Shown: positions 24,801-37,477, counted from the first letter of the stretch. The stretch: 64,000 nucleotides of DNA from Trochalopteron elliotii (GCA_024734555.1 JANPWX010000062.1:267267-331266), one strand, 5' to 3'. Numbers and translations: made by a program. The notes: generated by a model from the sequence alone, not told the origin.

Positions 24801-27800
24801 AAATGATATAATTTTAAAAAACTTTCTTTTGAGAATTAGATTATTTTCTACCAAGTGTAAAACCTGAAAAGCCAAGTGTATCCATTCTTAGAAAACTTAT
24901 CCCTGTGCAATATTCCAAAAAATAGGTAAGGATGAAAGATCTAAAGCTTTTGTAATAGCAGGGATAATTTGGATAGAACAGACCTGGGTAATTCTAGGAG
25001 CTGAATCATTTATGAACTGTGAAGAAGAGCAAGGGAATGAAGAATACAGAGAGAACGAGTTCAGAAGAGAATTTATTCAAAATTTCTTAGAAGTGGTGGG
25101 AAGAAACTGCTCAGATTGAAATTTAGCTGTCAGTATGTCCCCGAGGAGGTGAGCAAGAAACATCAGTCAGTTATCAACATGAAAAGCATTCTTTGAACAG
25201 TCTGTGATTACTGCTTTCTTTTCTTGACCAGTATCCAATGGGAGAATAGATCACAACAACCTGATTGTGCATCATTCACACAAATGGTATATAGCTCAGA
25301 GGATAGCAGCTGATCTGCTGAAGTATGAAATTTGTTTCAACTGTGAGCTGCAACTGTCATAAGCATGTAGCACACACATTCAATTCTGTTCATTGAGGTG
25401 TGCAGAAAAAGAATTAAGATCATGATTTCAGAGCTCCCAACGTCCAGTGCCTGAAATGACCATTATGCAAAAATGCTGATGAACTTTTCACTCAACCATG
25501 TTAGAGAACATGTTTTGAAAGGTTTGTTAATTCTTTTAAAAAGATTTAGAACACTCTAATTTTGGCAGGTAATTTTTTCACCTTCCGATATTATTGTAGT
25601 GGCAGACAACCCTCAGTGCCAGGAATGGACTTTTGATCCTTGCATCCTCTCATACTTCAGTCAAAAGGGCTGAAAAGCCTCCCATTACAATTTTCTAGGT
25701 GTTTGTACCTATACACATGGAGCAAATTGTTTCCCAACTTTCTTTTCAATAAGATGATTTATTTACTGTCCTCTAGCCTCAGCTAAGGCTAAAATACTTC
25801 AGCTAATGAAATGCTGTTATTTCCGGAACTTATATATTTTAGCCTCTTCCAAATGTGAATAAGGTTGTTGGAGGTCTGGGATCTCCTGAAACTATTACAC
25901 ATACAGCCTCCTCTCCTTCCTCAGCATCTTCATCTATCCTTTTCATTAGTTTTAATACTGACATTACTTATTGAAGGGATTTTATTGTAATTCCTAAGTC
26001 CTTATTCTTTTCTGAAATGGCCTGTCAAATGAGTCTGTGAAATGCAGACATAAACTTTGATTTTGATTTAGTTTAGCAGTGCTATACTTTATGGGCTACT
26101 AGCAACCTTACTAACCAATGCAAGTGTTTTTTAACAATAACCTGTCCTACTCATTATTTAGAATCCCACTAAACTTTATTAGAGAATTTAAGTTGGCCTT
26201 GGATTTTGATATTTTAAATAATTAAACCAGTTTAAAAAATTAATCTTTGGAACATCTTAAGTACTAGATCTCTAATAAATAAAGTTAATTAGCATCATGT
26301 TTTGAGATGTGCTGATGAACCAGTTTTTATTTTGAGATCCTTGTGCACATTTTCCATGCAAGTGGTGAAAAGAAAAAGCTTCCTAAAGTGTCAGCATGAG
26401 CACAGTGGTTTTAAAACATTTCAGAAGACATGATAAACATAACTCTTTTAATTATACAGGCTAAAACTTTTTAACTCTTGGAGATGCGCTGATGAAAGAA
26501 AAGTCCAAAAATATCAGAATTAAAAAAAAAAAAAAACCTGACAGATAAGACTGAAAAAGGGTCTGATAGAACAAAAAGTTAGGAAGGTAAAATGAACTAA
26601 AACGGAAAGACTTTTGAAACAACAGAACAAGAACTGAACACTGATATTTAATATGGAAGAAAATGTCCTTTATCTGAGATTGAACTAATGAAGATGATAC
26701 ATTAAGAATTTAAAATGTTGGCTATGAATATAAAGGATTGCAGAATAAGTCTCTTCTAAATGAAAGTGCTCTAGGTTACCAGGTATGTATACTGAAGTGC
26801 ACTGAGAATAGGAAGTAACAGTTGAAAAGCTAATTTTAAGTTTTTCACTATAATTTTTATTGTTTAATTTTTAATTTATTTTTTATATTTTTTATTCATA
26901 CTATAAATATACAAGAATACAGCATAACATTTTCTAATTTTTGGCATTTTAGAAGGATGATCCAGAAATGACAGACTAGATATTCATTCTTGAAAAAAGT
27001 AATAGAATCCAAATTCAGAACTTCATTAATAAAGAACTAGACACTAAAAATAACATTAATAGCAATCAATTTGATTTTAAAGGAGGTACTGCATGTCACA
27101 TAAAATTGTGATCCTCAGAAGCAATGGAAGCAAGATCTGTTATCTGAAAAAGGTTAACTGCATTTCTGAAAATCCGCACTTTCCCTGTAGAAAATGTATG
27201 GGTTTTTTTAAGACATTACAGAAAAATCCACTATATAACAATTAACAGTTCACACATAAACTAAATTAGTCAGTTATTAATCATAATTCATACAGGATAT
27301 TGACAGGTGCAGCTTAACAATTTGCCACTGACTTTGCTCCAGAGAGAATCTGATTGCATCCATCAGGTCAGACCTACAAGGCTACCCTAAATTTGAGAAA
27401 AATTTTCAAATTAATTTTGTCTTCATTTTTCCTTGGGTTTTTAAGACACTAAGAGATCTATTCAGAAGTACAAATTGTTTGGGTACCAATCAGTAGCAGA
27501 CAGGAACTTTTTATGATCTGGACAATTGTATTGTATTCTTCCAGTTTTATTTAACTACACCTGGTTACAGGAGAAGATACAGAGGTGTTCACTCAGATAA
27601 TGAGAATTACACCCCAATTTATGAGTACTATCCTTTTAATTTCTGTTTCAAGTATTTATCCTTCCATAATAAAGGAACAAGACTTTCTTCAGATAAAGTT
27701 GGCATCAAAATAAAAATTCCTTCTAATGTTCTCCTGTCTTTGCACACTAACATTATTGCACAACATTCATTTTTTTCTTTTCACTGTTGAAATCCTCAGA

Positions 27801-30800
27801 TAAGTACCAATGGCACATTTAGGTTACAAGCTCCATATAGAAGATTGCCACTTTTTTTTTTCTAAACCCATATATATTTCTTACAAACAAATGCAAAAAG
27901 TATGGAGTTGATAAAGTTTGTAGTACCTTAAAAATTGCTAAAGCAGCTGCATTGTTATCAGCAAGCATGCTATAATTGCTAAGCAATTTATCACTGTTAA
28001 CACAGACTATTTTTATAAATGCTTCTGAGTCTCTTTCAGCTGCAACTTCAGATTCTCAGCTGCTAGTCAGAACAACTGAGGGAGTGGATGAAGTGGGATT
28101 CTATTGTTTCACCTGAGATTCCGCCTTGAGAACACAAATTGTATTGAATTCAGACTTCAAAACTAGGTTGAAAGGTTTTGCTCTATAAAATTTAGTTCAC
28201 ATAATGAAAACTAAAGAGGCAGTAATTCTGTGTCAGGAATCATAAGAGAAAAAACTCTGATGCAATTCTGAGTCATTGACAAACTACAGACCCTCTGCAA
28301 AAACAAAGAAACCCAAAGCAGTCGAGCTTACTAATAAATTTGGCCCAAAATTCATATTTTTATTAAACAAGATCAAATATCAATTCCATTAGAGAATATT
28401 TAAAGATGTATAGGTATTAAAGGCTTCATGAATATTTTTGATACACTTGTAAGCTTCACTGTAAATGAATATTTCCATTTTCAGTCCACGATCTTGAAGC
28501 AAAGGGAATATAACACATTCTCATATGCAGTGACTTAGAGCATCTGTATTTGTGCCTTTGTTTTCCTGAATGAATAAACCCATCTTCTCTAAGGGGTTTC
28601 TATCCCATTTCTTACCAATCAGATTAACATATTTCCTATTACATCCTTTTAAAATGGTTTCATATATATTTATAAAATTCTCAGCTTTTCTTAGACACTT
28701 AGGAATACAGAGAATATGATTTCTTAGAAAAATCAAATTAGAATGTTTAAGTGAGGATATCTTCAGCGGTGTAGTGTTCAGGCAGGTAGAAAGGAGACAA
28801 TCATAGAAGGAAGGCATACAAGTGCACGTATTCTCAGAGTAACAGAAGCCAATTTTTCCAGGAATGGCCAGAAGCTGGATGAAGTTTATTACGGCCCAGA
28901 GGAGACAAAATATTGTTGAACTGAGGACAGTACCAGTGAATAGGACTCAGTGAATAAACTCAATGTCCAGAGGGCAGATGTATGCACAAATTTCTTTAAA
29001 ATTAGTTTCCCTATTTCCCCAAAGTTCCCCAACGTTGTGTTTCTCAGTTTGAAACCTTTTGATTACATTTTTTGCCTAATTGTTTGCAGCTTAAAATAAT
29101 TTGACTGGTTCTGGTGTCCTCGCTTTAAGAAAAACAACCAAACAACCCCAAAACTCTGGTTGGGCAGAAAGTGGCATCTTTGTTTTAGTGACAGTTTCAG
29201 TGCACCTGCCAACATATTTAGCCTTTAGAAAATCCTAACAGCTTTGTGTATAAAACTGTTAAGCATCATATTATCACACTGTATCTGACAGACTACTGCT
29301 TAGTGTTAACCTATTAAGAATGCACATGAAAATCTATTAATTGTAGCACGTGTTTGCAGCAGAGAAATATGGATGTAACAATGATTTGTCTGCTTTGTTC
29401 TCTAGCAACGAGAGGACAGGAAGAGGCTATATGTTATTAGTGTAGAAACAGATTGTTAACTGGATTCTACCTCCAATAAAAATAACTCATTTAAAAGTGT
29501 CAAGTCTGGCCTTTCATTAACGATATGTTCACATTTGCTGAAAATCTACTACCACAGAAGATAGCTTGCTGTTTTATGTTTGTTCTTTGTCATGACATTA
29601 GAAATAAAAATTTTCTCACAGAGATTTTATTTATTTTTATTTTGAAAATAAAAAATCTTTCATGAAATCAAACACATTTTGCAAACAAAATTTGTTTCAA
29701 CAGTTTCTCTCTCGATAAATTCTTTTTTTTTCTTACTGTCTAATGTTGTCATCACTTGCCACAGGATGATCACAAGAACAGTATTGTTATACCTGATATT
29801 CACAAGTGGTCTCCCTTTTAGCTACAATTCTTTCATGAATCCCAAACTTTCGGATGAGTTGAGGCTGAGGAACTTCTGTACATGAAAAATGCTATTTTCT
29901 GCTATGATATTCAGTATTTGAAATATCTGAGACTGAAACTAGCATTATTTGTGAAAAGTTCTAAGAATTTAATTTTCTAAATTGATATTTTTTAATTGAA
30001 CATATGAATAATAGGACACATTTTTTTTAAGTATCACTGCTACAATCACTTTTTGCTGCAACTGTTGAGGTCATAGATTCCACAATTTTTCTGTGACTGT
30101 CTAACAACACTTGCATCCAATTCATTGCTAAACTGTGTGCTGAAGATTTAATGTACTGGTTAGTACATTAATAGGAACAAAATAATTGAAAATACCATAA
30201 AAATACATATTTTAAAAATAAGTTTATCTGTTGCTTTTAATTTCTAATACAGTAAACTCTAATTTTACTACTCCTTGTTTTTTTAAGAAATATTTATGTT
30301 TTGCATTTAAGCAGTTGTTGTCCTTTTAATTATCTGGTACTAGAACTCATCAAAATACTATCTACTAAGGCAAAACAATTGACTACTGTAGGTGTTTTTC
30401 CATAAATAAAGCATGGAATATACATCCATTATAAATGCTCATAGGTTCTTTAGACTGATAAGGGTAAAATTTCTTTCCCCCCTTAACCCCTAGACCTTCC
30501 CCTGAACTTTAGAGAATGAGATAAGGAAACCCCTGCAGCAAAAGATTCTTTTTTTTTCCTAGCCAGTATCAGAAATGCTGGAGTTTCTTTTGCTGGTTTC
30601 TTTGTCTTGTTCATCCTCCTGAAAAAGACAGTCCAACACATATTGAATTTGACACTTCACTTCAGGACAAATCTGTAAGTGTGGTTCTCTTTTCTATTCA
30701 TATATGCCTTGAAAATAAGAGGAACTCCCTCAAGAGTCAGAACTAGAGGTTGTGAGAGTGACAGCAGGTTTTACACACACGCATGCCAATGTGACAACAA

Positions 30801-32534
30801 AGTCCATTTTTAGAAAGCTGCATAGAAACCTCTCTGCATCAGTGTCAAATTAGAGATACTGTTCTGAAACACTGATTACGACTGCATATTTAGCCTGTGT
30901 CAGCTGAAAGTATCTGACTTATCTATCCATCTATTACTGCCTGCTGCTCAAATGAATGTCATCTTGTCAATGGGCTCATCATTACATTCAGCTGGAAGGT
31001 TTGCAGACTTTCAGCTCTGAGAAAGAACCATTATGGTGTTTATGCATGACTTCAATACTAGCACATCCCTTTTTTCATGAGTGTCAAACTTCTTGGCAAT
31101 CCATTGTGTTGAACAAAAATGTGTCCCTGAACAAAAGTGCGTCAATTAATGAGCTTTCTATACCATTTTTTCAAGGTATAGTTCATTAATGATTCTTTAT
31201 GCCCTTATGAATGTTTCACGTCTATGCTTCCTTTAATGTAACTCTGGCTGCTTGTGTAGCATTATTTGCTTCCAAAAGCACAGTTCTGTGTGAGAACGTG
31301 TGTGGAGAATTCATGTATAACAGCCAAATTTTATGACAAGCTGAAGGACAAGGCAGAACTCTTTAGAAATACTTGATTTTAATTTTAACAGGTGTTCTAT
31401 AAATTAAACGCTTGTTCAATTAAATTAGATTAAAGTTAATGTCTTTTCAAAACAAAGTATTTTCTAGTAAGTCTGCTATACCTAAGATTACAAGTTTCTT
31501 ATCTCCAGGTTTTTCTGACAGTGAACTCGTGTTATCTGAAATTTATGGAGGGCAGATTGTCTTGGGTTTTAGTTGGGTGTGGTTTTTCTGCTTTGTTTTG
31601 TCTGTGTGTGTGCATGTATAAATAGAAATTGCTAAAAATAATTTCATTTTTAGATGCTTGTTTACAGTCAACTTAAAAAAAAAAAGCAGGTAAAAGCTGC
31701 TAGCCTGATTAAATTATTGAATTTTTCTATGTCATAAGTCACTGAATATTTAGTTTTTTGCTTTCTGAAAATTCAGACAGGTTAAAAATAATGTATGGAT
31801 GATATGAGAAAGCTCATTCATTTGCAAATATGAGTAAGATAAATAAAGAGATGCTCTTAAAAGAGTTGAACCTGGTAAGGTGAATGGCATAATGTGATCA
31901 AGAGATATGCAAAAGAAGAGAAATTAGGGTATTTGTCAAGAGATTCTTTCTGGGCTCTGGACTCTGTTATTGGTCACCTCATTGAACCACACTCCTGCAA
32001 CACCAGATGTCAAAGTGGTGATATGCTTGAGCAGAAATGTGCTTATTAAAGGTCATGATAACATTGCGGAGATGGAAATAGAAATGTGAGAGCAGAACAG
32101 AGCCAAGAAGAGAAAATATTTTTCGTTCTGGCTTCCATCTACCACTGATATCAACCGGATTGATGCAAGTGGTTAGGGATTTATCTGTGAACAAATATTT
32201 TAGGTCCCTATAAAGCATATTTATAAACCAGTCTTACTAAAATTAGACAAAAAAATAACAGTTATACTAAAATAAATTCCTGCATGATTGAGTGATTATT
32301 AACTAAAATGCAATAAACAGACCTTGAATTTGCTTTTTTTTTAGCACTGGATTTCATTTTATTCTTTATTTTGTGTTGTGGTAGTTATGCCAAGAGTAGG
32401 AGTGTTACTAGACAGCTAGGGAGTGCATTGAAATGAAGGAATCTCTAAGTTCTGGGAATAGCTCTGCAGTTCTTTTCTGGAAGGAAATGTAGCCCACTAC
32501 TGTATTTGAAATAGCAACTTCCTACAATTTGGAA
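21857..32534. other. Long AT-rich non-coding stretch
   Basis: About 10.7 kb without a recognised gene or mobile element. Minor features include a 20-bp tandem triplication at 22950-23010, a 15-bp palindrome at 27974-27988 and several higher-complexity segments (for example 29160-29470 and 30950-31190). The latter could be conserved non-coding DNA but carry no coding evidence. Confidence 0.5.
22950..23010. repeat. 20-bp tandem repeat, three units
   Basis: Units of the form CTTTTTACAGTRTTCTCAT follow one another. The third is degenerate (CTTTTATAGTATTCTTATT). Confidence 0.85.
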
Positions 32535-32590
32535 CAGTTTAGAAGGCCTTTCCAACCCCTCTATGTTGTTTTCTGTGCTACTATTCTTGA
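32535..32590 (+). mobile_element. Possible short CR1 3' tail fragment
   Basis: The string GAAGGCCTTTCCAACCCCTC followed by TTTTCTGTGCTACTATTCTTG resembles the final 40-50 bp of avian CR1 elements (GAAGGTCCCTTCCAACCC and a following ATTCTRTG tail). It is short and diverged. Confidence 0.35.
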
Positions 32591-32849
32591 GCTGCTTTAT
32601 AAACTTAAGGCCTATGCTGGTTTTTTTTCCTAGCATGAAAATAATTTCAAGGTTGATCTAGTAATCAGTTATGCTTATCTAGTAATCTCATACAAAAGTG
32701 TCTACTTTTCCAAAAGACAGCAAAAATGTTTTTACAAAGGCACCATAAACAAAAGGAGGGCTAAGGAAAATTTCCATCCATCCTTTAGTGCATACAAGGG
32801 GAAATATGATTACAGAAGGTACAGAAAAGAATAAGCCCACAAGCTGAAA

Positions 32850-33272
32850 GACAGAATTGGGGAGCAGAATGAAACCCCCATAATCAAAGGGGTGAAATAC
32901 CCCTCCTTATGAAGAAAGGCTGACAGAATTGGAATTGTTCAGCCTGGAGAAGAGAATATTCCAAAAGAAACCTTTTAACAGCCTTCCAGTACATAAAGAG
33001 GGACCTAGAAGAAAGCTGTAGAGAGCTTTTACAATGCCATGTAGTGATGGGACAAGAAGGAATGGTTTTAAACTGAAGAGACTAAGTTTAGATTAGATAT
33101 TAGGAAGAAATTATCTGTTGTGAGGATGGGGACACACTGGAACAGGTTTCTCAGAGAAGTTGTGGAGGCCCCATCCCTAGAAGTATTCAGGACCAGGTTA
33201 GACAGAGCTTTGAGCAAACTGGTTCAGTGAAAGCTCTCCCTGCTCATGACAGGGACATTGGAACTAGATGAG
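32850..33272 (+). mobile_element. CR1 LINE 3' region, 5'-truncated, interrupted by another CR1
   Basis: The order of blocks matches the 3' end of avian CR1 non-LTR retrotransposons: CCTTATGAAGAAAGGCTGA, TTGTTCAGCCTGGAGAAGAG, AATGGTTTTAAACTGAAG, ATTAGGAAGAAATT, ACACTGGAACAGGTT and CTGCTCATGACAGGGACATTGGAACTAGATGA cut at the end. CR1 copies are normally 5'-truncated, and this one keeps only the distal part. Its final bases are displaced to 33473-33508 by the minus-strand element at 33274-33472. The 5' boundary is approximate and may reach about 32820. Confidence 0.92.
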
Positions 33273-33273
33273 T

Positions 33274-33472
33274 CAAGGAATCATTTTGGTTGGAAAAAAA
33301 CCTTCACAGTCATCACATTCAATGTTAAATCAATCACTGCCTTGTCAACTAGACCATAACACTGAGTGCCATGTCCAGTTGTTTCTTGAACATCTCCAGG
33401 GATGGTGACTTCACCTCCCTGGGTAGTCCATCCCAATGTTTAATAACTCTGTACATAAAGAAATTCTTTCTG
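33274..33472 (-). mobile_element. CR1 LINE 3' fragment inserted in the plus-strand CR1
   Basis: Read on the plus strand it starts with the reversed CR1 3' end (GAATCATTTTGGTTGGAAA) and continues through CATGTCCAGTTGTTTCTTGAACATCTCCAGGGATGGTGACTTC-type blocks to AAAGAAATTCTTTCTG. That is minus orientation with 5' truncation after about 200 bp. Its boundaries coincide with a break in the surrounding plus-strand CR1, which resumes at 33473. Confidence 0.9.
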
Positions 33473-33508
33473 GTCCCTTCAAAGGCAATCCATTCTATGA
33501 TTCTATGA
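33473..33508 (+). mobile_element. Displaced 3' tail of the plus-strand CR1
   Basis: GTCCCTTCAAAGGCAATCC is followed by ATTCTATGATTCTATGA. This is the last segment of CR1 with its characteristic octamer tail, and it continues the element broken off at 33272. Confidence 0.88.
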
Positions 33509-35450
33509 AGAGAAAGAGAAGTATTTAGGCAGCTAATAGTGACATTAAAATGGAAATTTTGTCAAGACAGTGAGGCTATACTAGAATGTAATCATGGAAC
33601 ATTCTCTTAGTTTTACAATGATCCTTTTTCCCACCATCATGAGGAAAGCGAATTGACCAGTCTTGTTCTAATTAGTTAAAATTCAACATTTATCTGATAA
33701 GTCAGATGGCTAGATGTAATTATATGTTTTTCATTGTTATGTTAAATGGATAAAGTAAGGACCATTCAGAGAGGGAAATGTTGTTTAATATGCAAGGTAC
33801 AAAAAGGAAAAGTTGTTTAGTAAACTGTAAATACTCTGAGGCATAAACTCATTACTTTTGTTGCAATGCAAAAGAGCCCTACTAATTCACATTAATGACC
33901 TGGAGACTCACTGTAAATGACTGAATTTTATTATGAGACATTAGGTGAAATAAATGGTAAAACTCTCATGGACTTGCAATTGCAGTTTGATTGGTGTCAA
34001 GGCAAATAAGTAAGAAAAATAGCGAGGACTAATTACAAAATATCTATTGGTCATTTTTATGATGGACAGTTTCATTTCAAATATTTGAGGGGGAACATAG
34101 ATGGAACAAAACTAGGCTAATTAATCTCTTTTTAAGTAGAAAAAATGGAGCCAAACTATATCATTTTCAAAACAAAATGGCACCTTTTTTTTGAAACATT
34201 TCCTCATATTATTGAGATTGTTGTTTTGTCTCCCACTTCAATATAGTAATACTAATAATACTTATACTACTTCTACTAATACTAATAAAATTGGTAACCA
34301 TTTATTTGGCCACAAAACCATACACTTCTAAAGAAAAAATGCTGAGGAATAGATACTGAGGCGTCTTTGGAACTATAACTATAGCAGGCTGATTCTTTAT
34401 TTTTCATGGTGTTATTACATAGAAATTTCCTAATTTCAGAGTCACTCACTAGTTTGTGATTAGATGCAGTATACTAGCAGCAGCACCATCCTTTTCTGGT
34501 GACCTTCTCTATTTTTTCTTATAGTGTGTTTTTCTCAATACAACAGAAAGAAATAAACTATTCTACATCTTAAAGTATTAAAAAAATAACAATTCACAAT
34601 GTCTTCATACTTTCATTAATTGTAAATTTTCATCTGCTCATCTGGAAAAAATCTGCTAACAATTATAAACCGCTGACTTCGTGTGAAAGAATGTTATTTG
34701 GTTTTGTATATCCTTTTCTTAATACTCTGCTTGCCATCTGGATCTGAATTTAAAGATGTAAAATTATGCAGAAATTGGAGATATACAAGGGGAAGGATCT
34801 ATTTTGAAATAAGTGGAGGAAAGAGCTAAAAATATCAGAAGATGAACAAATAAAATGCACAGGAAAAGGAGTATGTCCATTTAACTAGTAAAAAAAAATC
34901 TAGGATCTGTGCCCATTATCATAGAAAGATGGAAAACTGGTTCACACATGCAATTTCACAAAAGCAACCCTATTTATCTGTATTCTGATAAGTAGCTTTT
35001 CTACATCAGTGGAATTAATTTTCAGGATTCTGGCAACTAACTTACGTAAAATAAGGGATTTCTGGAGACTGCATATGTGAGAAGTTTCAGCTTCTGATTT
35101 CAAGTAATTCTGCTGGGGTTTCTTTGTCTTTTCTAAGTTAAATTAAATGCAAAACAACAGATAGCAATGGTGCTGAACATTTTCTGAGGCAATTATTCAC
35201 ATGCATAGAAACCCAGTTCCTGAAAGGATTTAGATGCTACTTTTCCTGGAATGGAAAGTGTGGTGGTGTTTGTTTTGTTAAAGAAAATAAAGCCCTGAGG
35301 TATCACTTTAGGTCTCTGCATCTAACAATTTAACACTGAGATCTTCGAATATCTCTTTCTAGCACAGGAATATTGAATGCTCACTGTATATTTTTACCAT
35401 TTACATAGCCCCATGGAACAGTTGTTGCTTTGTTGTGCTTAGTCTTACAG
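33509..35450. other. AT-rich non-coding stretch
   Basis: No gene or mobile element is recognised. A low-complexity (ACTAAT)-like patch lies at about 34240-34290. Confidence 0.55.
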
Positions 35451-35571
35451 GTGTGCTCCAAATTCCATGTAAATGGCAAACAAAAATGTCAACAACAGGC
35501 AGCAGGGCACTCTGGAGAAGAGGAGCTGGGATACAGGCCTGCAGTATCCAGGAGAGCAATCTGTAGCTCAG
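35451..35571 (+). other. Exon-like segment bounded by splice-like signals
   Basis: A T-rich tract followed by AGTCTTACAG ends at 35450, a good acceptor shape. CTCAG|GTGAGC at 35567-35577 is a strong donor shape. The 121 bp between them is open in one frame across its full length, without an in-frame stop. No protein family is recognised in that translation, and 121 bp would shift phase. It could be a non-coding RNA exon, a cryptic exon or chance. Confidence 0.15.
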
Positions 35572-35777
35572 GTGAGCTGCAAGTTGCCTGTCCCGAGCAG
35601 TTTTCCATGACACTGTTCCACAGGCTTCCATAACAGCACCCTAAGGTGGACATCTTCACTATCTTCTCCCTTTTCAGCTGTAGAATACTCCAATTTTAAT
35701 TTTGTTTCACTAAGAATTTATTTATAATAAATAAGATTTCTTGAAACAGAAACTTTTTATGCAGACTGCCAAGCATC

Positions 35778-36029
35778 TTATGAAATTACATAGTCATAAT
35801 CAGTTTCTGGTTTTCTGACTACTTTGCCCTTAAATAAGTAGAGAACCTTCACCAAGAAAGAGTAGAAGAGACCTGCACCACCACTCAGGAGCTTGATAGT
35901 GACTATACCTTTGCACAAAGTGGCAGACCTTGAGCAAACATCCTTCTTTGAAGGAACGTTGTGATCTGAAGGCTTGAATGACCTCAGTAAAGTGATGTAT
36001 TTGTTACTGAGCCTCATGCAAGAAGCCAT
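35778..36029 (-). CDS. Candidate small protein of 83 residues, function unknown
   Basis: An intronless frame on the minus strand begins at a true ATG in good vertebrate context (A at -3, G at +4) and ends TAA. Codon choice differs from the AT-rich surroundings: TTC, TAC, ATC, AAG, AGG and CTC are common. The protein is basic, with several lysines and arginines in residues 6-42. It then has a hydrophobic stretch at about residues 44-66 (GGAGLFYSFLVKVLYLF) that is too broken to call a firm membrane segment, and an acidic end (ETDYDYVIS). An AATAAA lies about 50 bp downstream on the same strand near 35722. An in-frame stop six codons upstream of the ATG closes the frame. I recognise no family. 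It may be a retrocopy fragment, one exon of an unseen gene, or chance. Confidence 0.18.
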   Translation of the reverse strand: MASCMRLSNKYITLLRSFKPSDHNVPSKKDVCSRSATLCKGIVTIKLLSGGAGLFYSFLVKVLYLFKGKVVRKPETDYDYVIS

Positions 36030-37354
36030 TTTCAGTGCCCAGTTTCATAGATGTAGCGTGAAATAGGGTTTTTTGTGGAAGGGAGGAGAGGTATCCATTT
36101 ACTAAAATTACATTATTAAATGAAAAAGTAGAAGAATTGCATATTTAAGAGGTGTTAAAATAAATACAAATCAAATAAAATATAAACACTGGTGTCAAAT
36201 TCACAATGTGCATCCCTTTATAAGGCATTTCATTAAATGCGTTTAACATTAAATAAGTTAACAAATACAGCTTGATAGGATGTATCCATCAGCTATATTA
36301 GTTCAAACTGCATTCAGAGAGAAAAGTCTCAGCTAAGAAAGAGAGAAAGGAATAGAAAGCAGATCCCACATTCCTGTGTATTGAAAAACACCCTGCCCTC
36401 TTTACCAAATAAATCTTTCTTAAAGGCACCTTCTGACATTCACTGTGACAGAGAAAATAGCCATCAGCAACAACTGACAGCCAAAGAATATTGAGCTGCT
36501 TTGAGTTGTTCTCAAGAGATAGGAATTCTAGCAAGCAAATCCTTTTACACTGGCTAAAAATGTCGATTTTTTTTACCTGTGATCACCAGATACTCAGTAA
36601 ATAAATCTCTCCTGCAGTATTCCTCTGCTGCAGAGCTCAGTGAGGTTTTTTTCAAAGCATTTTATTTCTATTGATTTTTTTATACCTTAAAAGTTAGTGA
36701 AGGAGTGAAGGTGTGGTTTAGGCCTGAATTACTTCTTCATTCTTGCAAAATAAGCTAAAATTCAGTATCTCAGATGTGGTTTTCTGTGATGTATAGCACA
36801 TGATTTCTAAAGATTTTGCTATCATTCCTTAAGTGTCACATACCACTCCCTGCCAGAAGTCTCTGTAGAGAGTATATTGGTATACCACTGCTGCTACTAC
36901 TACTACTACTACTACTACTATCATAAAATATATTTATAAAATAAATAGTAATACTCATTTATAGATTAAGAAAATTTGGCTTTGGCAGCACTTTGTGAAA
37001 ATAATAGACCTGAACAAAAATGCAGTGCTTCCAAGTGAAACTAGCTCACTAGTTTTGCTAGAGTGTGGTTTGAATAACAATGAGGATGTGCAGTATATGA
37101 CTAGCTGTTTGCAAGCACAACAAGCTGTGACCATATAGCCCAATAATAAGTATTGCCATGGCTATTAACAGGCCATAAGCTTTGTACAGAAATTCCTAAA
37201 CATCAGGACTGAGGCTTGTCAGACTTGGTTTGTCTGAACTTTACTTGAACTTACAAATTCGTTTCACTGTGACAACAATTTCTGTATTTGGTGAGGCATT
37301 TATGGCTAAATAATTTTACTTTTGTTTATTTTTGTGTGGTGCAAGCATGGTTAA
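36030..37354. other. AT-rich non-coding stretch
   Basis: Nothing recognised except the (CTA)n microsatellite at 36889-36920. Confidence 0.55.
36889..36920. repeat. (CTA)n microsatellite
   Basis: About nine CTA units preceded by two CTG units, read directly. Confidence 0.95.
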
Positions 37355-37477
37355 ATGGAGGCAAACAAGCAATTATCCTGTATAGAATTAAATATTTCAA
37401 CTCTAACACAATGCAAAAAAGAAATGCAGACCTGGTTCCGTAACAGAGGCTTTGAGAAGTGGAGACAAAAGATGTGA
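37355..37477 (+). other. Short ORF resembling a homeodomain recognition helix
   Basis: A 40-codon ATG-to-TGA frame contains KKEMQTWFRNRGFEKWRQK. This resembles helix 3 of homeodomains, where the W-F-x-N-R core is nearly invariant and is followed by basic residues and K-W. Compared with the usual N-R-R-x-K-W spacing there is one extra residue after N-R. No helix 1 or N-terminal arm is seen upstream in any frame, and a stop directly precedes the ATG. It is either a badly decayed homeobox retrocopy or a chance match. Confidence 0.12.
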
